Source: Corbicula japonica | Lineage: Eukaryota; Mollusca; Bivalvia; Venerida; Cyrenidae | Direction of reading: 5' to 3' | Assembly: GCA_038501625.1 (NCBI GenBank) | Contig: JAZAYU010000127.1 | Span: 1,426,001 to 1,490,000, forward strand | Length of the DNA: 64,000 nt | Shown: piece by piece, positions 21,980 to 34,598 of the stretch | How the letters are laid out: each line of letters opens with the position of its first letter | Position numbering within the stretch: the stretch's first letter is position 1 | Program-made: the position numbers and the translations under genes | Notes under the pieces: model-generated | What the model saw: the letters and a program-made list of their open reading frames with translations, nothing else | Databases searched by the model: none | What the model was told of the DNA's origin: nothing

Positions 21980-24900
21980 ACATTATGGAGAGGTTACTGT
22001 ATCAGAAAGAACATCAGAAGTCGCCGACTTACAACGGTCCGCCAGCGTGTACAGGAGGCAACTGCCTCTGCAACGGAAGAGAAGAAGCTAGGAAACAGAA
22101 CATCAAGCGCCTTGGAGTTTCTCCTCAAGTATAAAAAGCTATCGCAGATTCAAGAAGCGTTGGTTCATCTTGGTAAATCCTGTTTAGAATTACATTTGAC
22201 ATGCATTATGATAAAACACTTAACTGTATCATCATTATATTTCATGTAGGTTCAAATTTCGCGTATTTCGCTCTAAGGTCAGTGCCCTGATTCAGACCCC
22301 AGCAAATTTGCAAACCCCATGATATAACAAGTCTTAATAGAAAAATACTTTCTTACTAATTAATCCCCAAGGGAATATATCCCCCACGAAAATTTGTCCT
22401 CACAAAATTTAATTATACTACAGTATCCCATTGGATATGGCTCATAACAACCTTAATGACTGTCTTGGCCATTGGCCATGATTTCTGTATTATATCTGTT
22501 GGAGGACATTGCATTCAGTGCATCATTCTTGAATAATATTACCCAATTTTAACTTCATTATTTAAGCTATGCGAAAATAATGTGCAGCAGAATAGAATGT
22601 TTAAAGACATATATACATGTAAAAAAAACCTGAAATTCTTTTATCAGTCTATATAACTAAATAAATTCCATTAAATTCATTTAAGCCTTTACCCCATGGG
22701 ATATGGGTGTTTTTCGTGGGCACACAGATGTAGTATAGATCCAGATCAGCCATCATATCTGTGCCATCTTGCTTTTAGATTTATTAGGTCATTTCTAACC
22801 AAGAAGCAAACAGTGTAAATCCAGATCAGATGGCATGGATCTATACTAGTCGCATATACAATAAACCTTGTTTATACGGTCAAACCTATGCTAAAGACCA
22901 CCTGTAAACAAAGACCACCTGTGGACAAAGATCACACTTTATTTGCCCCCCGCTGACTGAGTTAAAGAACAAATTTACCAGTGAACAAAGACCTTCTGCC
23001 TTTAAAGACCACTTTTGGGCTGTCCCCTGAGTGGTCTTTGTGGACAGGTTTGACTGTATGGAGTAATAGCAGTGATAGCTGTAGTTAGTCTTGTAACTAT
23101 AATTAAGTTGCAAGCATTTATGCCAGTGTGAAACAATCATCTGCCTGAAACCTTACCCCAACAAAGTTAAATGACACCAAAGGTATTTTGGGGTATTATT
23201 TCAGATGTGGCAACGAGACTGTCTTGGATCTGTTGTGTGAAGTTGGTAGAATCCAATGTGATATCTGTACTATACACGCTCATCAAGGGCTGTAACCGCA
23301 GCCTTCCTCACATGGAGCTGATCAAGTTGACTATCAGTATTCTAACCAATCTAGCCAAGGTAGGAAGCTGGTTTTATTTGTGTCATATCTGTACTGTACA
23401 CGCTGATCAAGGGCTGTAACTGCAGCCTTCCTCACATGGAGCTGATCAAGTTGACTATCAGTATTCTAACCAATCTAGCCAAGGTAGGAAGCTGGTTTTA
23501 TTTGTGTCATATCTGTACTGTACACGCTGATCAAGGGCTGTAACTGCAGCCTTCCTCACATGGAGCTGATCAAGTTGACTATCAGTATTCTAACCAATCT
23601 AGCCAAGGTAGGAAGCTGGTTTTATTCGTGGCATATCTGTACTGTACACGCTCATCAAGGGCTGTAACATGGAGCTGATCAAGTTGACTATCAGTATTCT
23701 AACCAATCTAGCCAAGGTAGGAAGCTGGTTTTATTCGTGGCAAATTCTGTACTGTACACGCTCATCAAGGGCTGTAACCGCAGCCTTCCTCACATGGAGC
23801 TGATCAAGTTGACTGTCAGTATTCTAACCAATCTAGCCAAGGTAGGCAGCTGGTTTTATTTGTGTCATATCTGTACTGTACACGCTCATCAAGGGCTGTA
23901 ACCGCAGCCTTCCTCACATGGAGCTGATCAAGTTGACTATCAGTATTCTAACCAATCTAGCCAAGATAGGCAGCTGGTTTTATTTGTGGCATGTCATGGG
24001 AAAATTTGTCTTAAATTATTCAAATTTTATTTTATTAAATTTTGGTTGTTAGATACATGTACTGTATTATCTGAACTTTCAGTATTTTCTTAATAATTGG
24101 AAATATATTTATGGTAGGAATGTAAATATAAGGATTGAATTGATAATGTATTGCTTTCATCAACATCTCAAACCATTCTGATAGTTTAAAGTTGGCTAGA
24201 AACTCTTTTTGCTTTCCACACCATAAAAAATCAAAGTGGTTTTCAGATCCTGATAAATGCAATAAAATATTGATTCAACTTTACTCAAATTCAAATTTAC
24301 TCAAATGTTCTCCATATGTTCATGTTTTATCCCATGTACAAACAGTATAGATGCAGATCAGACAGCACATCCATGCCATCTGAACAGGATCTACACTGTT
24401 TGCTTCTTGGTCAGAAATAAGCTAATGAATCTAACAGCAAACAGTGTAGATCCTGATTAGTTGGCTCCGGTGAGCTGGCAGATCTGGATCTACGCTTCTT
24501 ACCTATGGAATAAAAGCTGTAACTATGGAGTAAAGAGTTAATTAATGTTTTATTACAGTATGAGAAGACGAGGGCCCCTGTCTACAGTGCTGAGGGAGGC
24601 ATTGCTGTTCTGGTGGAAGTCATGCAGATATACAGGGAGAAGCCAGCCCTGTTCAACAAGATATGTACTCTGCTAGGAATCCTGGCTTTGGAGGCACCAT
24701 GTAAAATGGTAAATAGTCTGATATGCCATATTTATAATATTTTCAAGGATTGCATGGAAGACTGTTGTATCTCCTTCTCTATTTTAATGCAATTACAATA
24801 GTCTTGCATGCTTTCCTCAATAAACATGTCTAAGCAGGTGCAACTATTGTAAATCACAGTCAGCCAGCACATCTGTGCCATCTCATCAGGATCTGCACTA

Positions 24901-26270
24901 TTTGCATCTTGATCAGAAATAAACTAATGAAATTAAGAGCAAAGTTTAACAAGGAAGATCCTAATTTTCTGACTGATCTAGATTTAAATACACTTATAGC
25001 TCTACGATAAGTCAAAGATATGAAGTAAAGGGATAGAATTCATTATTAATCTTGTTTTTGTTTGCTAGCTTGATTGGAAGAACATTGGATTTCTTTCCCA
25101 CCCAATATTTGTTGTTTTTTTTTCTGTTAAAAATACACTCTTCAACCACATTATCATTTTCTGTCAAGTACTTAATATTCGTGAGGTTGTGACATCATAT
25201 CTGATGGTTATATGGTGAAATTGTTGCAAACATTATATAGTTATTTGGTTTCTTGACAGGGAATGTGAGGATATATTGCCGGTCTGGGTGTCATATTACC
25301 CGAACCGATAATATGACACCCAGACCGGAAATATATCCTCACTTACCCTTTCAAGAAACCAAATAATTGTTTTATTATACTGCAAAGACTTTTTCTGACA
25401 AAAAAAGTTAGAAAACATTGATTTTTCATTTATTTCACTTATTTAATGCCGAACGGCTTAATTCCTCTCTGAGAACCTCTATAATTACATATCTGACGTC
25501 ATTAATTTACCTGCATGATGTCACTTCTATAGAAATTGAATGGACTATTGATTTGATATTTATTTACAAAATTTGAGAATAATCTGATTGTTATCTACAT
25601 CAAAACATGACACAAATATTTTCTGTAACAATTTTAGTAATCCCTAAGCATACCGCTTTATAATTTACAAGATCAGCTTCAAATTAAGCATTTTTACGGA
25701 AATTCAAAACAATGGCGGACGACAACAAAAAGTGGGAGGCCTGAGGGAAATTAAGGCATGTGCGTTAATATCTACGGCCGATCCGTAAATACGGATATAC
25801 ATCAGCGGCACATTATCCAATCAAATTCAAGCAAATTTCTTTGCAGTATAATAATAAGTTATTTATGTTGAAGTGAAGTTTTAACTAGAAACTTGCTATG
25901 GTTTGTTCCCTTTGGGTTTCTTGGTTGTTAAAACTTTACTAAATAAACACTGACTGTAACTTAAAGTGTTGTATTTTTGCTCTTGTTTATTTAGAGTATT
26001 CTTGAAGACAAGAAATTGGTCGAGAGGCTCCGTAGCATACAGACACTGACAGCTCGTAAACACAAACTGGAAGAGACCCAGCGTGTCACAAGGGCGCGCA
26101 TGAATGCCAGCTCAATTAATGCTACATTTAGTGTCCAGTCACCTGTCAAGAAACACAAGATCAAGCCAGAGTGGTCACTGAACAAAGACAAAATGAATGA
26201 AATAGAAAATCCATTGCGGGCAATCAACTTTGTGCTTGAAAATGTTGGAATTAAAGGGAATAATAAATGA
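21980..26270 (+). CDS. aspm: ASPM C-terminal tail, copy 2; 5' partial
   Basis: Four exons: 21980-22172, 23205-23359, 24559-24708 and 25995-26270, with the same phases and exon lengths as copy 1 (193, 155, 150, 276 bp). Exon 3 and exon 4 protein sequences are identical to copy 1; exon 2 differs (CCVKLVESNVIS against CCEMMVENNAIS), with no stop or frameshift. Its natural upstream partner is the frameshifted IQ exon at 12111-12303, across an intron holding TRIM copy 2 on the other strand. Intron 1 has gained a TA-type MITE (22877-23056). Exon 2 is followed by five extra, partial tandem copies of itself (to 23994), each with a possible donor but no acceptor. In ASPM this region forms the helical tail of a spindle-pole protein. 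Likely a partial duplicate; function uncertain. Confidence 0.8.
22877..23056. mobile_element. TA-inserting MITE (Tc1/mariner-like)
   Basis: Inverted ends cggtcaaacct and aggtttgactg flanked by TA on both sides. Unit 1 shows the empty site (gtttatatggagtaat near 5380), consistent with TA target duplication. Internal part repeats aaagaccacctgt and agtggtctttgtggacag in inverse. Confidence 0.7.
23265..23994 (+). repeat. 124-bp tandem repeat derived from ASPM exon 2 and its donor
   Basis: Unit starts at 23265 (in the exon), 23389, 23513, 23637, 23747 and 23871: steps of 124, 124, 124, 110 and 124 bp. Each unit contains most of the exon (ctgtac...ctagccaag) plus the donor and first intron bases (gtaggaagctggttttattt). 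The 110-bp unit has a 14-bp deletion. Since 124 is not a multiple of three, translation across units would shift frame. Confidence 0.9.
25241..25366. repeat. 126-bp hairpin-forming inverted repeat (unit 2)
   Basis: Paralogue of 7470-7595 with the same length and arm sequence (ttatttggtttcttgac ... caagaaaccaaataa), with a few substitutions, for example in both halves of the core. Confidence 0.8.
25372..25854. mobile_element. MITE with 16-bp terminal inverted repeats (unit 2)
   Basis: Same as 7601-8083; both ttattatactgcaaag ends are intact. Confidence 0.65.
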
Positions 26271-27923
26271 GAGACAATCAGCTGATGCCTGGCAATATTG
26301 GTATCAAGAGTAGTGCTTTTAGATTAAAGGAATTTGAAAACAGGGCCCAAGATCATAAAGCTGAGACTGGAGACCAGTCTGAAATCTCAAGCATCTGATT
26401 GGGCAAAATTGAGACCTGTCTGCAGACAGACCAATAAAAAGCTGGAGTTATAAGACCGGTTCCCAATTTCAGTTTTATGAAGTTGATTCCTGAGCACAAG
26501 GATATAAAACTGAAACTGGAAGTCAGTCTCAGATCTTATTTCAAACTGTGCTGAACATCAAATGCTTGACAAAGATATTGTTAGTTGAGATATGCATGTT
26601 GTCTGTTAAAATGTAGGAGAAATGGTCTCACTTGCGGCAAGAACAAAGATGTAAATCATTGGATTTCATGCAGCTTTTAACTTCATGTAAATTTGTCATA
26701 TAAATGTGATATATTTTCTATTAGTGCACTAATCATACTTAAACCTTATATATTTCCATTTACAATTGGACAGAGATTAGCCAATTTGTGCACTATGCAT
26801 TTGATAAGGATGTACTAAGGATGTACTTTGTTAACTCTTAGGTTAATCACCCAATTTAATATGTTTTATAATATGAATGGTTATATAAGAAAAGACAAAA
26901 ATTCATTCTTATAATCATCATAATACAGAGCACAATATATACCTTATATTCTAACGTTCTTATCAAAGATCAAGAATTATGTGGTCTACATTACCAGATG
27001 TCTAGGGTTTTGTATTACATTGTGGTTATTGATGGTTGCCCTTTAAAAAATTATTTCACAGAAGCCGATTTGTGATAAGAAAATGTCAAAATTTCAGTTC
27101 TACTTAAAATTTATGTGAGAAATATTATATGAGAAGAGCATGATTGACATATTGTCAAAAACTATCAAACAGACTGGAATCCATTCTTGGAACATGAGTA
27201 TCTGATTGGTCAGTTTGAAGACAGAATTTGATTTCAGCCAATCAGCTGCTTGGGATTCGGAAACTGGTTTCCAGCATATTTGGCTGTATGATCTTTGGTA
27301 GTAAATAACTGAATGTGTAGAAATAGATTGAATCTAAGAAATGTACATAATATGTATAAAGGAATTTCTATTTTGTGTTTGTTGTTTAAATTCCTGTTAT
27401 TTTATCATGTACAGTATGTTTGATTTTGTCTTACAAACCTTTCTTAAACAGATTTGAATAAGAGAATCATTTCATCAAGTCTCTGTCTACTTTCCGCAGT
27501 TTTCAATTTCTCTTGCTTTCTTGTTCTCTGTGGTCAATTGATTCACATGTTTAAATGTTTTGTCTTCAAGATTGGTCTATTTTCAATGTTCTTTCTGTCT
27601 TTTTTCTCTGTCAGCCTAGTTGTTTTAGCTATTATTAAAGCTTGTTTTAATAATCATGTAACTGATTAACTGTTCATACTCTTTTTTATATAAAAATTGC
27701 CTGTTTTAAATTTCCTAATTCAAAATAATATTTTGTTTTTTCCCCAGACACAGAAAACCTCTTGTATTGACGAAAGGGGCTTTAAAATAGTATCCTTTGC
27801 AGCCTAGCAATCATTTGGTTATGTTTATTAAATGAAATGATTCAAAAATAGTAATATGTTAGTTCAAGTAAGCATATTTTTTCATATCAGAAAAAGGGTT
27901 TTCTTTTCCCATTTATGATCAGT
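26271..27923. other. 3' flank of ASPM tail 2, no gene
   Basis: Near-identical to 8500-10117 with small indels (for example a duplicated gatgtactaag near 26810), including diverged palindromic MITEs at about 26345-26485 and 27180-27275. Confidence 0.55.
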
Positions 27924-28440
27924 AATTGATCTGTAACCAGTGTGTTCTGACAGTAAAAGATCTACACCCTGTGTTCACTTAAGGATCTGCACTTTTTGTG
28001 TTCATAATTGATCTGCACCATATGTGTTAAGTAAATGATCTGCTTCATATGTGTTCATTAAAGGATCTGCATATGTGTTCATTAATTCATCTGCGCCATA
28101 TGTGTTCAGTAAAAAATCTGCATCGTTTGTGTTCAGTTATTTATCTGCATCCCATGTGTTCAGTAAAAACGAACTGAACCATAGTTGTGTTCAGTAGTTT
28201 ATCTGCACCATATGTGTTCAGTAATTGATCTGCACTGTATGTGTTCAGTAATTAATCTGCAGTCTATGTGTTCAGTAAAAATGGTCTGCAACCAATGTGT
28301 TCAGTAAATGATTAGCACCCTATGTGTTCAGTAATTGATCTGCAACCTATGTGTTCAGTAATTCATCTACATCCTATGGGTTCAGTAATTGATCTGCAAC
28401 TTATTTGTTCAGTAATTATTCTGCTTCATATGTGTTCTGT
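27924..28440. repeat. Minisatellite, about 27-bp unit (unit 2)
   Basis: Same array as 10118-10592, about two units longer (extra gttcagtaaaaacgaactga segment near 28158). Confidence 0.8.
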
Positions 28441-28780
28441 AACTTGTTTATCATCTTGCGTGAGAATTTTGTTTGAACTTTTCATAGAATAACATAAATT
28501 ACTATTCATGTTCAGCTGTGGTTATGCCAAATCATTTCAATTATCTAAATGCTAATTTTATTGGATCTGCATTAAACCATAAGTATTTATGTTGGCTTGT
28601 TTTATTTTATCCTCTGTTTTCTAGTAGTAGTTTTGAATATGTGAATCTTTGGACCATATTTTAAAATCACATGTCTCAACCTTTTTTTAATGTGTTCTAT
28701 TCTGAATCTAGAAGTTTTTACTGACTCGCTGGGTTTCGGTTAAATTTAGCTACATCCTCATTATCTTACAAATACTATAT

Positions 28781-28899
28781 AAAACTAAATCTGGAGACCA
28801 GTCTCAAATCTCAAAGCATCTGACCAGTCGCCATTTCAGCCAGTCAGATGCTTGAGATTAGAGACTGGTCGCCAGTTTCAGTTTAAGATCTTGGGGCCC
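28781..28899. mobile_element. Palindromic MITE (unit 2)
   Basis: Paralogue of 10924-11042 at the same position. Confidence 0.7.
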
Positions 28900-29964
28900 T
28901 TTTCAGCTCATCTGAGCATGCAGTGCTCAAGGGTGAGATCTTTTGAAATGTGACTGACTGTCTGTCCTCAAAATTTCCCTTCTAACGATATCTCCTCAAA
29001 AACCATTAGGCTAAATTTTGACCTAACTTCAGAAATGTTTCTTTATTTATCCTCTTCTGAATTCCTTTAAACAAAATGGTTCCATTTAAAGTTGGCTTCA
29101 AAAGGGGACAAATAAAATTAACAGAAACTGCTAAGCGGAAAATTTTAGGACATTCAGTTGTTAGTTTTTCGTTTCCATGCATTGTGTTCTATCTTGTATC
29201 AACTACTACTTAATGCGCACTTCCAGTCCCGATGGTGCTGTCGATAAATGAGGTGCGCATATTCTGGTGAGAAAGATGCGTTAGAAAATTCAATAATAAT
29301 GTAAGTGGGTCTCTTTTTAGCAATATTTGTACTATCTAGACTAACATTGTTCCAAAAGTAAAAACATATCTCGACCCTAAATAAAATTAACTTTATGGAT
29401 GCTTTGTGGCTTCTGATGTGCCGGCTGATCTGGATCTACACTATTTGCCCACGATATATAAGAGCAAAGAGTTGGAACAATATCCTTAAAACGCTAACTC
29501 TTTCACGATGACAAGAACTTTTTGTTATATTTCACTCTGTTGCTTTGGCCTTAACAATATTTATCTGCTTGGCATTCTATGATACAATTTGAATTATATC
29601 GTAAATTGTTCATGTCTGCAATGGTAAAGTTATGGAACTCTGTGATAGCGTGATTACTGGACCAAAGTTATGTACATTTGTTTAGTGTTACCGTTTTAGA
29701 TCCAATCAAAATGTCATGCCATAAATTCACCAAACCTGTTGTTGCAAATTTAATTCCCCAATAATTTGAAATAACCTTGGTTTTGTTAGCAATATGAAAA
29801 GCCTTGCGATGGTGTAAACAGAAAGAAGCCATTTCATGAGCAACAAATTTACTAATTTGATCCTGGAACACATAAAACAATCTAAACAAGATCATGTCAA
29901 ATATCTGTATAAATGTAATTTGGTTTCATTTACATATAGATTTAATAATTCTTAATTTTCTCAG
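28900..29964. other. Intron-like DNA upstream of the ASPM IQ exon (unit 2)
   Basis: Nearly identical to 11043-12110; no gene recognised. The open minus-strand frame at 29668-29895 matches that at 11814-12041 almost residue for residue. Confidence 0.5.
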
Positions 29965-30157
29965 AGATGGTTTAGAAGCAAGCTTGTCTGTCTGCAGTAC
30001 CTGCATAAACGTTGTCAGTTATCCGTCTGAAGTCTATGGAACGAACCTGGCTGGCAAGGAGTGACAGAGCGGCAAGAGTTATACAGATAGATGCAAGACG
30101 TTGGATGAGGTCAGCTGAATTGAGGAAACAGCACACAGAGCATCTCTGAAAATTCAG
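29965..30157 (+). pseudogene. aspm: ASPM IQ-motif exon, frameshifted (unit 2)
   Basis: Paralogue of 12111-12303: the same 193-bp length, acceptor (ttttctcag) and donor (gtatag), and the same two frame shifts. It starts RWFRSKLVCLQYLHKRCQLS, the W restoring a conserved IQ-motif aromatic residue that is C in unit 1. The middle part contains RVIQIDARRWMRSAELRKQ. It pairs in gene order with tail 3 (39678 onward), with TRIM copy 3 nested in antisense. Shared deletions imply that the damage predates the duplication or was spread by conversion. Confidence 0.75.
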
Positions 30158-30178
30158 GTATAGGAGATAGTGTGTTTT

Positions 30179-32804
30179 TTATGCCCCCAAAGGGGGCATA
30201 ATAATCTTGTCCTCGCTTCTTCTCCAAAACCGCTTTAGGGAATTCTTTGAAACTCCACAGGAGTGTTTGTCACCAAGCCTAGTTGTGCATATCATCGGGA
30301 ATTTCTGCTCGGATTATTTTTGGCTGAGTTATGGGTCTTTTTAGCAAAATCTTGTCCTCGCTTCCCCGAAACCGCTTGAGGGATTTCATTGAAACTTCAC
30401 AGGAGTGTTTGTCACCAAGCCTAGTTGTGCATATCGTCAGGAATTTTTGGTCGGATTATTTTTGTTCGAGTTATGGGCTTTTTCACCTAACCCTAAGGTA
30501 TTTAACTAACCCTAACCCTAACATAACTTCTATATTAAAATCTTGTCCATGCTTTATCTTCGAAACTGCTTATTTTTGGCCAAGTTATGGGCTTTTTCAC
30601 CTAACCCTAAGGTATTTAACTAACCCTAACCCTAACATAACTTCTATATTAAAATCTTGTCCATGCTTTATCTTCGAAACTGCTTATTTTTGGCCAAGTT
30701 ATGGGCTTTTTCACTTAACCCTAACCCTAAGTCTTTAACCCTAACCCTAAGGTCTTTAACTAACCTTAACCCTAAACCCTAACCATAACTTGTTGTCCAC
30801 ACTCTGGTGGTCTTAATTTTTATCCAATCTTCTTCAAACTTAGTCAGAAAGTTTATCTTAATGATATCTAGGTGAAGTTCGTAACTGGGTCATGTGACCT
30901 TGAAAACTAGGTCAAATTAAAGAAAAAGCTTGTCCGCACTCTAGAGGTCTTAATTTTGGTGGGATCTTCTTCACACTTAGTCAGAATGTTATCTCAATGA
31001 TATCTAGATCAAGTTCGAAACTGGCTCATGTAACCTTGAAATCTAGGTCACTAGGTCAAATTATAGAAAAAACTTGTCCTCATTCTAGCAGTCTTTATTT
31101 TGGTCAGATCTACTTCACACTTGGTCAGAATGTTAATCTCAATGATATCTAGGTCATGTTTGTAACTGGGTCACTTGACCTTGAAAACTAGGTCACCAGG
31201 TCAAATTAAAAAGAAAGCTTATTAGCACTGTAGCAGTTTTGATTTTGGTCGGATCTTCTTCAAACTTGGTCAGAATGTCTATCTCTGTGATATGTAACAG
31301 GGTCATGTGACCCCTTAAACTAGGTCACTGGGTCAAATTAAAGAAAAAGCTTATTTGCACTCTGGCGGTCTTAATTTTGGTGGCATCCTCTTTAAACTTG
31401 GTCAAAATGTTTATCTCAGAGATATATAGGTCAAGTTTGAAACTGGGTCATTTGACCTTGAAATTTAGGTCACTAGGTTAAATTAAAGAAAAAACTTGTC
31501 CGCACTCTAGCGGTCTTAATTTTGGTGCAATCTTCTTCAAACTTGGTAAAAATCTCAATGATATCTAGGTTAGGTTCGAAAGTGGGTCATGTGTCTTTGA
31601 AAACTAGGTCACAAGGTCAAATTATTGAAAACTCTTCTCTGTACTTTAACAGTCTTAATTTTGTCCGATCTTCTTCAAACTTGGTCAGAATGTTAACCTC
31701 AATGATATCTAGGTCATGTTCGAAACTGGGTCACGTGACCTTGAAAACTAGGTCACTAGGTCAAATTAAAGAAAAAGCTTATTCGCACTCTAGTGGTCTT
31801 AATTTTGGTGGCATCCTCTTTAAACTTGGTCAGAATGTTAATCTCAATGCCATCTAGGTCTAAAGCTAAATTGGGTCATGTTACATTGAAATCTAGGTCA
31901 CTAGGTCAAATTATAGAAAAAGCTAGTCTGCACTCTTCAAACTTGGTCAGAATGTTTATTTCAATGATATCTAGGTCAGGTTCGAAAGAGGGTTATGTGA
32001 CCTTGAAAACTAGGTTACAAGGTCAAATAAAAGAAAAAACTTGTACATACTCTTAACAGTCTTAATTTTGGTGGGATCTTCTTCAGACTTGGTAAAAATG
32101 TTTATCTCAATGATATCTAGGTCATGTTCGTAACTGGGTTACATGACCTTTAAAACAAGGTCACTAAGTCGAATTAAAGAAAAAGCTTGTCCGCAGTTAT
32201 GGGCTGATCTTCTTCATGGTCCCTGAAAGTGCAGAAATTAACTATTTAGACCTTGTCTGCACAATATCAGCTTCATTTCATTTTTTATTTGAATTTAATT
32301 AGACTTGTACAATGTTTGAGTTACTATAAGACCTAGGTTCCTTTTTTTTAACCAGCTAGATTCCATAATGGGTTCCAGAGTTATGGCTCTTAAAAGAGCC
32401 AAAGTAAGCTATTTTGACCTATTCTCCACAATAGCAGCTTTATTTTTTCACTTGATTTTACCAGTCTTGCACACAACTGTTGCAACCATTGAGCAGTTGT
32501 TGACAGGTGAGCGACCCAGGGTCCTACGGACCCTCTTGTTGCAAGGGTTATGGGCCCTTACTCTTTACTATTTAACTTCTATATTAAAATCTTGTCCATG
32601 CCTTATCTCCAAAACCACTTGGAGGATTTCATTGAAACTTCACAACTACAGACATTTACCAAATGATCCTTTCCATCTTTCACATTATATACATGCAGTA
32701 TGCTTCGATCTCTTCCACAGGCATATTTTTACTACATATGTATACCAATCGATCTCAAAGCTGCATTTTGGGGGCATATGTCAATTTCAAGTGACAGCTC
32801 TTGT
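30179..32804 (+). mobile_element. Helitron-like tandem-repeat element (unit 2)
   Basis: Paralogue of 12327-14930. The 5' hairpin is intact: atgcccccaaagggggcat (30181-30199). The internal repeats differ from unit 1 by whole-unit gains and losses, especially 31760-32220, and the 3' end is the same. Confidence 0.7.
30486..30790. repeat. Interstitial telomere-like repeats (unit 2)
   Basis: ccctaa runs as in unit 1, but a segment of about 117 bp (gggctttttcacctaaccct ... cttcgaaactgctta) is tandemly duplicated here. Confidence 0.8.
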
Positions 32805-34598
32805 TGTATTCTGTTATTAAACCTTTTACTCCGTATATCATTATGTAGGCTTTATGTTCTATCATTGATAATACAGATCAGCTGGCTTTTTCATTGATGA
32901 TCCAGATCAGCTGGCTTTTTCATTGCCATCTGATCTGAGTCTACACTTGTCGTTCCTTGATCAGAAATAACCTAAATTAATCTAAAAGGGAACTGCGTAG
33001 ATCCTGGATGGGATATTGCAAACATTGTAGGTCCAGATCAGCTGACACAATATCCCATGCAGTAAAATGTTAATAATAGGCCATCCCCGGAAGCAAAGTC
33101 ATGCTGCATTTAAAGATGCAAAAATATTATTCTTTCATTAATTGTCACCTGTTAGTTTTTACCAGTCAGTCATTTAAATATTTAAGATGAAGAGAAAACA
33201 AAAATTAAACACAATTATGTATACATTGTATGTTTATTGATTGAAATCGGCTTTTTACAAATTCTAACGAACTCCAATTTAACTTATTTAACTCTGTTGT
33301 TTGTTTTTCTAAAATCTGATGAGCATAATTCTAATAATTTTAGGGCTGTTAAACAGTTGAATACACTTAACACTTAGGAAGCATTTAAAAATAAATTTGT
33401 TTGCCAGACATAGCTGTTAATTTGTGTTGAGTTGAGATAGATGTTGAATTTGGCTGATTAGGAGTTGGCGGTATACTTGCAAAAAATCTGTGTACCATGT
33501 AGCAGTGGTATAGACTAAACGCACTGTGACAGGCCTTTCTTTGTTATTCTTCAATAAACCCTTACTCTGAAAAGTGTAGATCCAGATCATCTGGCTCATC
33601 TTTTCTAGCTGATCAGGATTGAACCTGTTCGCTTCTTGAATGAATCAAAAAGTAAGTTGTGTAGATCCTGATCAGATGGCAAAGATGTTCTACACAGTTT
33701 ACCGATGGATAACAGCCATTTTCCATGGAGTCAAGGTTAAAAGCAGTATGTCATTACTATATACAATTATCTTGCATATGGAAAAGCCAACATAATTATG
33801 TAAAAAAAAAGAAAGTATCTTTCTTGACAGGTTAAAAACAAGCTTTCATTATGTCTAAGTGTTTGATGCCATACATTTTGGTGCCAAAATCCATAAATAT
33901 TTTTAAAATGGATGAGACTACAAAGAAATTCATGTGTGGCTTTTTGGTCACTCAGTAAAATTAAAAACAAATAAAATAAATCTCCTTCTAGCAAAGTGAA
34001 ATTCAAAACAAGCCTACATGTTTATCCTGAAGTAGTTGTCTACATCAAAATACTTGTTTGATTTTAAGAACAAACCTTAAGACTAAAGCAAGTACAGAAT
34101 TTCATAAATAGAAATAGATAATATATATAGAACATCTATCACTATGTGTGATTTCAGCTGCAAGAATGATATTTACTGATTTAATATTTAAGTTGTTCAC
34201 CTGGTTCAATAACTTAAGATTTACATTGATTCAGACTTTTAAGTTTGAAAGTATGAGATTATTACAAAATATTGCCTGAACTATTTCAATATCATCAACA
34301 TACTTATATTGTTTCCAGCAACAAGAAAGTGATAACCCCGATATCAATTAAAAGGTTCAACGCTTCAACTGCTATGCACTGTATTTGTTAAAATTATAAC
34401 CAGTGTAGACCCACATCAACCTATGCTTTGCATCTGCAGTCTGATTAAGGTCTTCACTTTATGCTGTTACGTATATATATTTTTTGTAAAACACCATATT
34501 GACAATGAATGGATGGTCAATCATTAAATTAATTCAGTGGGTAAAAGGCTTTTAGTCTGTCAAGATAATTGCATTATCTTTTCTGTACTTCTATTATT
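32805..34598. other. 3' flank of TRIM copy 3, no gene
   Basis: Paralogous to 14931-16866 up to about 34010, then diverges (34020-34500) to a version resembling 52080-53100 in unit 4. It contains partial gatccagatcag MITEs and no recognisable gene. Confidence 0.5.
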
